DNA from: Collybia mongolica | Lineage: Eukaryota; Basidiomycota; Agaricomycetes; Agaricales; Clitocybaceae | Direction: 5' to 3' | Length of the DNA: 64,000 nt | Assembly (NCBI GenBank): GCA_013420905.1 | Contig: JAAXNY010000005.1 | Coordinates: 2,108,001-2,172,000 of the forward strand | Shown: positions 9,751 through 20,031 of the stretch, one piece after another | Numbering within the stretch: the stretch's first letter is position 1 | Layout of the letters: each line of letters opens with the position of its first letter | Notes under the pieces: generated by a model | Databases searched by the model: none | Told to the model about the DNA's origin: nothing | The model's input: only the letters and a program-made list of their open reading frames with translations | Translations under genes and position numbers: made by a program

Positions 9751-10074
9751 TAGAGCTGTTTTGCAGCTGCACGAAATTTGGTGTCATTTCAATTCTTACA
9801 TTCTGATTGGCTGGAATGAGTGAATTGGCCAATAGGAATGCTTGGTTCTATCACTCAATGAAATTTTATTAGTTGCAAAAGAGCTCTATTCTCTCCAGTG
9901 AATTTGTTAGTCTACTTACAGTCCAGCTATTTTCATCAGTACTCGAAATTATTAGGCGTTTCCCACTCTCACTGTCGTGCTCGCATTGTGTCGGTCATGT
10001 GACCTTCACTATATCCCACGGCATGAAGCGAATTGACGCTGTACATTCTTCAACCTGACAGAAAAATTGCTATC
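9751..10074 (+). promoter_or_regulatory. Promoter region of the ankyrin/FYVE/RING gene
   Basis: No gene is seen here. The region holds ATTGG at 9806-9810 and a perfect ATTGGCCAAT palindrome at 9824-9833, that is, CCAAT boxes on both strands about 245 nt before the start codon. CCAAT-binding (Hap) complex use is inferred. Confidence 0.4.
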
Positions 10075-13000
10075 ATGGCCACTGCTGGTGTCGAAGGCCG
10101 CCACCACTTAGGAATGATAGAAGAGTAAGTGACTCTGAAATCCTTGTCCTCAGTGACATAATATTTTTTGGGTTTAGGTCCGGTTTGTCTAACACTCATC
10201 TTACGACCATGGATGGCAATAATATGGGTGGCGAAGGGATTTTAGTAGCCCGTGACGAAAGTGGAGAACTGATAGAAGAGGGTGAAATTTTGGACGAAGA
10301 GGAGTTTGTTTATCCCGGTGCCTTAATTGACGAGCCTGAGGTAGAACCCGTTCTGCCTCGTCAACCTCAACCTCCATCTCCAGCGCAACTTGAATCACTT
10401 TATGCAGCCGCGTCATCCGGAGATCTTCCTCTTCTCAAACGGCTTTTCCGTAACGCCCTTGAATCTGGCGATGTCGAGCCTTTTGGCCTTGCCAATGATG
10501 CGTCGTCTCGCACAGGGTTCACGGCCTTACACGCAGCGGCGAGCCGCGGATACCTAGAGATCGTTGTGTGGTGTGAGATAATAACAACTTCTGTTTTCCA
10601 ATGAGTTACTAATACTTTCATAGTGGTGGAAGATTGTGGCGCAATGCCGGACTTGGAGGACAGGGAAGGCGAAGTCAGCAAAAAGATCATTCTCGTTAAT
10701 CGTTGCTGACATCACAGTACAGACCGCTCTGCACAAAGCAGCTCTCAACGGCCACATGCCGGTTGTCAACTATCTTCTCCCTGAGAAAGCAGATGTTCAT
10801 GCTCGGGATGCCGATGGCTGGACTGCCCTACACAATGCTTGTTCGAAGGTGTGTGAGATTACATATTCTCTAGGGAGAGCGGCTGATAGGTGGTAGGGGT
10901 ACCTCGATATTGTGAGGTGGTTGTGTGAAACTGGAGGTGCCTCCTCTGTCGTCAACGGTATTCGCGGTGTCGATATTCGTAGCAAGGATGGTTGGACCCC
11001 TTTGAGTAAGTGGGTTTCATCCACATCCACTTTGACCTTCAGTCTGACGATGGGCCTGTTCAGTGAATGCTTCCTCTAAAGGACACTTGCCGGTTGTTTT
11101 ATATCTTTTAACGAAGCAGTCGGCCAACCCATTGGTCAGGAACAATTGGGGAGAAACTGCCTACGATGCTGCCTCTGCCGTCTTCGAAGTATGGATCTGT
11201 GAGGTAGCGAGTTTCAAGACTATCCCGATAATCTCTTTTTATCCTTCTGTTACAGGTTCTGCAACAAGCGGAGGCAGATCGTTGGCGGGACACAGCAGTC
11301 CCGTATAACCCTCTTTCCGTCCACACGACCGTTCCCCTGATCTTGTATGAGAATCAGAGACTTGATACTCGGTTGAAGACGGTTGCTGTGTCTGGTGGTC
11401 GACCAAAGTTCTCTGCTTCGGGCCTGGGAAAAAATGGACGTCGTCCACCATTTGAGCTGAAACTTCCCATTCCCGATGAACAAACTGCGGCACGAGAAGT
11501 CGGCACTTGGCGTAGTAATGTGCGACTACCCCTCCGTGACTCACCTTATGTTTTCCCCAACCCTGAGTCTAACAATCGAGCCACTGAAGGAGCAGAAAGG
11601 AGTCATTTCTGGCTGTAAGTCGTTCGAATTGATCTTATATGCTAGACTAATATTGTCATTAGATCCGACTGGACACTAGATGTCACACATCCGGGCGTCG
11701 ATGCTGAAGAAGGATGGCAATACGCACGTTATTTCAGTGATCCAGATGACCAATGGACAGCAGAGATGCCTGTACAGTTGGAACGCATACTGGCCGGCAC
11801 AAATATCGTCTCGGCCGGGCTGGGGCAAACAAGGTCTGCTAGCAGATCAAATTCGATTTCTTCCTCAAGCTCGAGTCGACCCCCGCATGCCTGGGTGCGA
11901 CGTAGGCGATGGGTGCGCATTATGCGTCGCAGGTTAGATCTGTCTCCTCTCCCATTCCTAGAGCCAGATGGTGGGATGTATCACCTGGAGTCGAACGGGA
12001 CTTTGATCCCGTTCGTAGCAGACAGTTCAAGTGACCGCGTTGATAGCGAACAAGAACTGAGCACAATGCCCTCAACCTTGTTGTCTTCCACCCAAGACTA
12101 TGTAGCTCGCTCAAGGTACCTTGTTGGTACACAGACTCAGTATGGAGATGCCAGCGGCATGCCCCTGTCAGCTGTAGAAGCTCGACGCGCTATTGCGAAA
12201 CTGGAACGCGCGACAATGGAGTTGAGGCAGGGCATACTAGGTCAGTAAAAGCCCTAGACCAAGTGAAGGAGTGTTCTGAAAAATATATTACAGGCGACGA
12301 AAATGCAGAACGGAAAACTCAAGCAGAGGTATTACTCAATACGTACAGCAGGGAACTGGACCGTCGCAGACTTGCAGCAGGGGCTCAAGGGCTACTTATC
12401 TCCGGAGACGGTATGCTACTTATATCCTGAAGACGCTTTCAATTGATCCAGAGTTGCCAGATGACGATAATCACCAACAAGAAGATGACGATGATGACGA
12501 CGACGAATTTCACTATCCTGCCTCTGTTCGTCCAGCTTCTAGGTCATCAACATCTACAGACTACATCAATCGACCAGGGGTCTCTCGTGCACCCACCGAT
12601 CTGACGCCACAGCTATCTCAAGCGCCAGACTTTCGTGTGCCCACGCGTGAAGCACCTCAAAAAATCCTCGCACCGCGATACGCATTTCCCACTCCACACC
12701 AGGTTCATGCTCAATGGGAACGTGATGAAGCTGTTTACCAATGTCGTGATTGTCGGCGTCGTTTCAATTTTCTTACCCGCCGAGTAAGCCAAATATTGAG
12801 ACTCTTCCCTATATCACACTTAGTTTTGTTTCTTAGCATGTAAGGTGCTCATCTAGGTGGCATGAGTGCATACTAACTGGAAATATAGCATTGTCGTAAA
12901 TGTGGTCGTATCTTCTGTGATCGTTGTTCCTCCTTTAGATGCCTTTTGGATCCATCAGATATTGTTCATGATCCTGGGATCCCAGAAACCCAAGCATCAG

Positions 13001-13676
13001 CTACCTCACAACGTGTTTGCCAAACTTGTTATGATGAGGTGAATGCTAGCGTACCCGGCAGGTTCCTGGGATCCAGAACCACATCAATGGAACGAATTGT
13101 TGTGGATCAGGCCCGACTCACAATTCCTGGTCGCCTCTCCAGAAGACAATCCAGTTCGCAGCTCAGTGATTTGGCAGAGTATGCGACTCGATAGCCCATC
13201 GAATATATCCAGCTAACTCAATAACAGGTGCCCTGTCTGCAACCGTAACCTAGATGATTTCGGGACTACTCACGAACAAGAAAAACACGTCAAGAGCTGT
13301 CTGGAAGGAGGCTCTGGGACCACTCCACAAGCCGCAAAATACCTCGTGTATCGTCTACCCGCCGAAAGCGCGCTTCTTGGCGTCGAATGTAAGTGCCGTT
13401 GTCCCCAGTACTCGCCTTGTTTTAATTGAGCCTTAAAGGTGTAATATGCCTGGAAGAATTTTCGCAAGGTAATGAGTATACCGGCCATGTAATGGTCTAA
13501 ATTGATTGATCCAAATTAGGTTCCACGATTGCACGCCTGAGTTGCTTTTGCAGCTTTCACAACGGTTCGTTTGCGCAGTCCCTCTGTTTTCCATGATTAA
13601 TGGTATTATCATGTTAATAGCATGCCTTTCGTCCTGGCTTCAGCGTGGTAAGAGTTGCCCTGTCCATGCACGTTAA
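10075..13676 (+). CDS. Ankyrin / dysferlin-domain / FYVE / RING protein, probable endosomal or vacuolar E3 ubiquitin ligase
   Basis: The gene has 16 exons including a 3-nt one; summed exons give 942 codons in frame. An acidic N-terminus precedes ankyrin repeats (about residues 70-260: T-A-L-H-A-A-A, T-A-L-H-K-A-A, W-T-A-L-H-N-A). A DysF/Pex30-type module follows (about 400-490: G-W-Q-Y-A and W-V-R-R-R-R-W-V-R). Then come a Ser-rich stretch and an Asp run. The FYVE finger (about 720-800) has W-E-R-D, R-R-H-H-C-R, and R-V-C. The C-terminal RING is C-V-I-C...S-C-F-C-S-F-H...S-C-P-V-H; a histidine as last ligand is also typical of Pib1 and ZNRF RINGs. FYVE domains bind PI3P on endosomes and RINGs recruit E2 enzymes, so it probably ubiquitinates membrane cargo there. 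FYVE plus RING recalls yeast Pib1; the ankyrin and DysF parts are additional. Confidence 0.85.
12837..12839 (+). other. Predicted 3-nt microexon (CAT) in the FYVE domain
   Basis: Between R-R and H-C-R of the FYVE motif lies a 105-nt gap that parses as two normal introns around CAT. They are 12784-12836 (GTAAGC...TTCTTAG, 53 nt) and 12840-12888 (GTAAGG...TACTAAC...ATATAG, 49 nt). Including CAT gives R-R-H-H-C-R, the canonical motif with C-to-C spacing 12 as in EEA1; without it one His is lost but the frame is kept. Confidence 0.7.
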
Positions 13677-13770
13677 AATTCTCGCTTTCGATTGTTTTGC
13701 TTTTCTCATGTGGACCTCTTGCCGCTGTTCTCAATATTATATATTAATTTACTGGAAGGATATTTGACAA

Positions 13771-14743
13771 TCAGTCGCCCTCTTCGCGGGGTTCGTAAAA
13801 TGTGCTATAGCGAATTCTACTTTCATCAACTCGGATAATATCAGCGAGGTCCTCTGCATCCGGCTCGATGATATCTTGGCCTTTTCGACCGTCGTCTTGA
13901 TCATCTTCAAACCATGACGCTGGGTCTTCATCTTCGTCGTCGTCATCGTCATCGTCATCTTCCATGTCAGATTCAGAAGGTTTGTGGTTCCTATAACAAG
14001 GTATTAATTTCAGCATGATACGATTTATATTGCGACGACTTGCATGAATGCCAATATTCGTGCTTCTCGCTCTTTCCTCGTTAAAACCTCCCCCTTGACT
14101 GGTATTCCGAGCCGTCTCTTCTTGTCGGCGATGCGCTCTTCTCTTTCCTTACCTTGTATATAGGCCTGGCGCTCTAGATCGATAGCTTCTTGGAGGCTCA
14201 AGGTCCCGGTAGTGACGACTCCGCTCGAGGGTGCCTGGTGCACAAGTGGATATCGACAGGGTGGAATCAGGAAACTTTAAACCTACAAATTGGGACAGGG
14301 CTTTGCGCTTGGCTTCCAGCGTCCTGCTTACTGGAGGCTCTGGTGGAATGTCGACATTCATGTCCCCTTCGCCATAGATCCTTGTATTCTTGAGTCCGGT
14401 GTTGATCGTTTCCATTCCGTCGAGTTCGATCAATCGGGATTCCACAGCGGCTTGCTCAGCCGAAACTCGCTGTGCATAGCTCGATGTTGAAGCGCCACTG
14501 CAAGCTGAGGGTCAGGAACATAGCAAGATGCAAATTTTTCAGGACAAACGGCGACGAAAGGATCTTTGCATTGAGGTTGTGGAGATCTTGAAGTTCACGG
14601 ATAGTCATTTCTGCGATTGGCCGAGCCTTGGGCTTGGGGGCTGGCCTAAAGCCAGTTGGAATGGATTGTTTCCGACGGGACATGGGGGAGGTAGGAGAAG
14701 GAGAGGTGTTACGGTGATTGGGTGTGCTACGCACGTAAGGCAT
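13771..14743 (-). CDS. Conserved-looking hypothetical protein with charged coiled region and acidic tail
   Basis: Four exons can be joined in phase. Exon 1 starts M-P-Y-V-R-S and ends I-L-S-S. Exon 2 contains A-E-Q-A-A-V-E-S-R-L and R-I-Y-G-E-G-D-M. Exon 3 has D-L-E-R-Q-A-Y-I-Q-G-K-E, predicted helical and strongly charged. Exon 4 has a run of 8 Asp and ends E-P-R-E-E-G-D. There is no signal peptide or membrane segment, and I do not recognise the family. The short Pro/Ser/Arg N-terminus and acidic C-terminus suggest a nuclear protein, but that is only a guess. It converges on the FYVE/RING gene with about 95 bp between stops. Confidence 0.6.
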
Positions 14744-14991
14744 GAAGTATGGTTATGCACGGGGCTTCAGTTCAAGTTGCTGCTGGGCCCGAGAGTGTGC
14801 TCATATTTAAGTTCATCGGAAATTGCCTTTTTTGAGTCATGTGGCGGATTATGACCTTGCTCCAGGATTGGAACTCTGAAGGATTATCTGAGATCTTTCA
14901 TTTGACACAAGTGATAAACATGATAAACAACTAATAATACATATTTGGCACTGCTCCCCCGAGTCATATGGATCTGAGGCCTCCAATTCGC

Positions 14992-16118
14992 CTAACTAAA
15001 CATATCGCCCTAAGGTGCAATCGAATCGATTAGATCTTTTTGAATGGATAGTTTCAAAGAGACGTACCATTCCAGGGGGCATGAATTCGTCATTGTCTGG
15101 ATTTCCAAAATTCCGTCCACCACCTCTTCCCCTTCCAGGGCCAGTAAATCCACCTCTTCCAGGTAATGGACCAGGTCCAACCGGATCAAACCTTGCCCCG
15201 GGGGGCGCACCCATAGGCGGAAGGAAACCATCCCCACCCCAAGGACCGGTTTCACCAAATGAGCTCCTACCTCTTCCCGCACCGAAGATAGGATGATCAG
15301 GACCTACAAACATACCATCTCCACCACGCGGAAAGAGAGAGGACGGGTTGAATGGGTTCATGGGAAATGGGTCAAGATCACTCCTACCGATCTCGAGAGG
15401 ATTATCAGGGGGGAACATTGAAGGTGGACGGTAGGCATTGCTAGGTGCTCGCGGAGGCGCCTCTGGCTGTGGACGGGCAGGAGTCGGGTTTTGAGGCTGT
15501 TGGGGATTAGATCCACCAGCATTTGTGGAGGAATCAACTTCTACGTAGCCGTCTTTGCGGAGGCCCGGTATTAAGTGTTGTATAATCTTCAGCTTAATCT
15601 GAGATGCAAGATCTGCAACGCGATTTGACGAGATAAAACCATGGACCAGCGGTTGTGTGGATGAGGTCAGATCCTGAGGGAAAAAAGAGGGAGAAACGAA
15701 GTCGTTCGTGGATATATCCAAGGCCGCGACTTTATCACTCTTCAGACAAATTTAGCATACGTGCAACATACCATATTCATAAACGTACTTCGACAGCAAT
15801 AGCATTAATCAGAGTGCGGGCACCAAGTTTAGATACTTTAAGTATGAACTCAAGGCTACTCTGGTCGTGCCTGTATCTAAACGTGTAGTGTCCTGGACCG
15901 TCTTTATTCCACAGAGGAGGGAGAACATTTGCTAAAGTCGAATCTGCGGCTGATGTCTCGTCCACAGCAATCAAACGAAATGCCACAGCAGTAAGGACGG
16001 TATGCAAGAAAGCGGCTATTCCATCCTGTGGTGAGGTCAGGGACTTGGATGAAGGGTGTAATAAGGTAGGTAAAAGGCTTATGAGAGCAGAGGGGTCGAG
16101 AATATTAGGACTCGTCAT
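14992..16118 (-). CDS. Proteasome inhibitor/regulator PI31-like protein
   Basis: The N-terminal half, from M-T-S-P-N-I-L-D, matches the PI31 N-terminal fold, with the L-K-V-S-K-L-G-A-R segment near residue 100. After one intron the C-terminal half is Pro/Gly/Arg-rich (G-R-G-R-G-G-G-R) and reaches N-P-D-N-D-E-F-M-P-P-G-M, the signature of PI31 C-terminal regions. A 58-nt last intron (GTACGT...CTTAG) leaves a tiny last exon G-D-M-F-S-stop, giving the P-P-G-x-x-D-M-F ending expected of the family. PI31 binds the 20S proteasome and affects its assembly, activity or transport. The gene is divergent from PRP5 with 160 bp between start codons. Confidence 0.85.
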
Positions 16119-16278
16119 TGTTAATGGTCAAGTCAGATCCGAGTCAGGGACGCAATTCTGACGTAAACGTCCTTCTATAATTACATAAGCTTCATGCCGA
16201 AGACAGGAGAAGAAAACACGATCAAACACCGTTCTTCTTCCTCCCAAAACCTTTTCACTGGCAGGCAAAATACACGAA
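16119..16278. promoter_or_regulatory. Short bidirectional promoter between PI31 and PRP5
   Basis: Only 160 bp separate the two start codons, so both promoters must fit here. It contains TGACGTAA at about 16159-16166, a CRE/ATF-like octamer. Regulation by a bZIP factor is inferred. Confidence 0.45.
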
Positions 16279-19200
16279 ATGGCACGTAGGGACAGGTCGT
16301 TCTCTCCAGAGACTTCAAATAAACGGGTAAGACCATCTCATCGTTCTTCACCCCGGTCTCCGTCGCCGACGAGGCGCACTACCCAAAGGCCCAGCAATAG
16401 ATCAAGGTACGACGACGACCGGGACAAGCCAAGGGATAGGGATAGAGACAGGGACCGGGACAGGTACCACGACGACAGATATAGGGATGACAGAAGAAGA
16501 GACAGGGATTACAGAGATGATAGAAGAGACGACAAGAGACGCTCGCGTTCCAGAGACCGTAGAGCTGCCCAACCTCCAACTCCCCCTAGAGCTCAAGCAT
16601 CTGGGGACGTCGTACAACCTCCACCTGAAGATGAAAAACTCAGGCAGAAAAGAGCGAAGCTTGAGGCTTGGAAAAAGGAAAGAGAGGCTAAAAAGGCGCT
16701 TGACGAAGCTAAGGTAAAAGCAATGGCTTTAGCTGGAAAATCCGTCCCAGGTGAGTAAACCTCTTTCTTTATGTCTAATCCATGATTTCCCAACGCTTGA
16801 TCCCCTGAATTAACAGCACCACTTGCCTCAACTGCAAAACCGACGGGCCAACTTAATCGTGCTGCACTTGGTGGTCTTGGTCTAAAAGGCTTGCCCCTCA
16901 AGCCTGAATTTGCTTCTTCTGCCAAAGTGGCAGTTGCTGCTTCTTTGGATGATTCTGTGGAAACTAAACGAAAGCTGGAGACCCTGGGTGATATGCCTGC
17001 GATAGACATGACTATGGCAGAAGGGGAAGCCGCTGTTGGTGATTTAGAGGTGGATGATGACGACGAGGAGGCCAACCGAATGGATCAGGCGTTGAAAACG
17101 AAAGCTAAGGATGCCATGGAGGTGGATGATGACGACGTTGATCCCCTCGACGCGTTCATGAGTGGTGTGAAAGAAGAAGTAAAAAAGGTCAACCTAGAAG
17201 ACATGAAGAAAGTCATTGGTGCCCCAGGCGGACGTTCGCGCATACGGCTGGACGAGCGGATGGTCGAGGATGGCATGGAGGATGTCATTGAGTCAGTTGT
17301 CACCGACGAGCTCGATGCCACTGACTTAAACCCCGAAGACATCCTCGCCCTCGCTGCCAAGAAAGCCAAAAAGAAAGAAATGGCTACCGTTGACCACTCT
17401 CGTATCAAGTACGAGTCCTTCCGCAAAGAATTTTATGTCCCACCTCCGGACGTTGCCGCAATGACAGATGAAGAAGCTGATCTCCTGCGGCTGGAGTTGG
17501 ACAGCATCAAAATTCGTGGAATTGATTGCCCAAGGCCAGTAACAAAATGGAGTCATTATGGGCTACCTGCTAATTGGTGCGTGGTTATACAGCCTAATGT
17601 CACAGTTTATGCTTAACATTATCCTCGTCACTTTCCCTGCAGCTTGGACGTCATCAAGCGCTTGAATTATGTAGCACCAACTTCGATCCAGGCCCAAGCA
17701 ATACCTGCTATCATGTCTGGTCGTGACGTGATCGGTGTTGCAAAAACGGGTTCCGGAAAGACTATCGCATTTCTGTTGCCGCTATTCCGTCATATCAAGG
17801 ATCAACGTCCGTTGGAACAAATGGAAGGCCCTATTGCTATTGTTATGACTCCAACCCGTGAACTGGCGGTTCAAATTCATCGAGAATGCAAACCTTTTCT
17901 CAAGGTGATGAATCTACGAGTACGTTTTCTTTCCTTTTCTTTTTTTAACATCACATGCTCACGGCTCTTACAGGCTGTTTGTGCGTATGGTGGTTCTCCT
18001 ATCAAAGATCAAATCGCCGAATTGAAGAAGGGAGCGGAAATTATCGTTTGCACTCCTGGACGCATGATTGATCTCTTGACTGCCAATTCTGGCCGTGTAA
18101 CCAATCTCAAGCGTGTGACGTATGTTGTCCTGGACGAAGCAGACCGTATGTTTGACATGGGTTTTGAGCCTCAAGTCATGAAAATCGTCAACAATATTCG
18201 ACCCGATCGACAAACGGTTCTATTCTCAGCCACTTTCCCAAAACAAATGGATTCCCTCGCTCGAAAAATTCTACATAAACCGCTTGAGATCACTGTTGGG
18301 GGACGATCTGTAGTGGCGGCCGAGATTGAACAGATTGTGGAGGTTCGTGCCGAGGACACAAAATTCAATCGTCTTCTCGAGATCCTTGGTCAAATGTACA
18401 ATGAAGATCCAGAATGTCGAACCTTGGTCTTCGTTGATAGGCAAGAAGCCGCTGATAACCTTTTGCGTGAACTCATGCGAAAAGGATACCTTTGCATGTC
18501 TTTGCATGGCGGAAAGGATCAGGTTGACCGGGATTCTACGATTGCAGATTTCAAATCAGGAGTTGTGCCCATCGTAATTGCTACTTCCGTCGCCGCGCGC
18601 GGGTTGGATGTTAAGCAGTTAAAGCTCGTAGTCAACTACGACGCCCCGAATCACATGGAGGATTATGTCCATCGTGCTGGCCGGACTGGTCGTGCTGGAA
18701 ATAAAGGAACATGTGTGACTTTCATAACTCCAGATCAGGAAAGATATTCAGTTGATATCTACCGAGCTGTGAAAGCTAGCAACGCCACTGTTTCGAAGGA
18801 CCTTGAAGACCTGGCCAATGGTGAGTCTCCTAAATAGTGCGAACGAGAATGCTGATACCTACTCATTTTGAAGCCTTCCTTGACAAACTCAAGACTGGAA
18901 AGGCACAAGCTGCAGGGTCTGGTTTCGGAGGCAAGGGCCTTGACAGACTCGACAAAGAGAGAGACGCCAAGGAGAAAGCCGAACGTAAAGCCTATGGGGA
19001 GCCTGGTGTTGATGAGGAGAAGGCAACATCGACTGAAGAGAGCACCGCCAAGGCAACGGCAGCGAGTGCGGACGATATGACCTTCGGAAATTTCAAGGTC
19101 GAAATTAAACGTGGGCCCGCACCTGACTCTTCCAAAGGCCTCCTTGGGGTTGGTGGTGCTGTTGCGGCAGCTCGACGTCTAGCACAGGCTAAAGAAGAGG

Positions 19201-19868
19201 AAAGGATTCAGGCGCAGGTGCGGGCTGCAGAAGAAGCGGCGGCACGCGCTGGCAAGGACACCGCCGCCAATAAACAGGCACTCAGTGTTGTTGCGAAACT
19301 CAATGCACAAATGAGGGCGTCCAAGCTTGTTCTGCAGTCGCAACTCCAAGCGGAAGAAGTGGGAAGAAAAGTAAATCCGGATTCCACGGATTTCCACGCA
19401 ATCATCCCTATCAACGATTATCCTCAGAAGGCCAGGTGGCGTGTTACCAATAAAGAGACAATGGTTCAAGTCAGTAATTTATTATCGTATTTCTAAAGGC
19501 TCAATTCACAATTCATTTTTAGCTCATTGATATGACGGGCGCGTCGGTGACAAACAAGGGTGAGTGATTATCTCACCGTCTCTGTTGCAAATTCTAACCA
19601 ACAGGGACATCTAGGCATTTATTATGAACATGGAAAAGAACCTCCATTTGAAGGTCCTCCCAAATTGCATTTGCTGATCGAGTCAAACGAAGAATACAGG
19701 GTACGTAGTAGTACTTCATCCATTCTATATATCACTGACTGCAGCTCGATCTAGGTTGAACAAGCTGTTCGTGAAATCAAACGTCTGTTGATTGAAGCAT
19801 CGGCTGCGGCATTGCAGGCCGAGATGCGGAACCCGACTGCGTCATCTGGACGATACAGCGTCCTATAG
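16279..19868 (+). CDS. PRP5: DEAD-box splicing helicase Prp5 (DDX46)
   Basis: An RS/RD-rich N-terminus leads to K-L-E-A-W-K-K, then D-P-L-D-A-F (17146-17163), the DPLD motif by which Prp5 contacts SF3B1/Hsh155. The helicase core carries A-K-T-G-S-G-K-T (I), P-T-R-E-L-A (Ia), T-P-G-R (Ib), D-E-A-D (II), S-A-T (III), [10 protein letters not shown] (V) and [10 protein letters not shown] (VI). The C-terminal extension with K-H-like [10 protein letters not shown] is typical of DDX46. At least seven introns of about 50-70 nt join in frame; the one starting at 19561 uses the acceptor just before 19614 to give N-K-G-I-Y-Y-E-H. The enzyme uses ATP to let U2 snRNP engage the branch site in the nucleus. 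Confidence 0.95.
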
Positions 19869-20031
19869 ACCGCACATATTCCATCATCTCGTGTTTTTTC
19901 CCTCAGTGTATTTATTCCATGATACCTTCTTATGACCATACATACGACACCATTCCAGACGCAATAATATGGCTGAAACAGTTACAGTTGAAAGCTATGC
20001 GTAAACATGAGGGGATTACAAAATTCAAGAA

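Noticed and set aside
13741..14016. Asp run at the C-terminus of the hypothetical gene as a repeat expansion
   Set aside because: Eight Asp (GAY codons mixed) is common in nuclear proteins; no tandem repeat structure beyond that.
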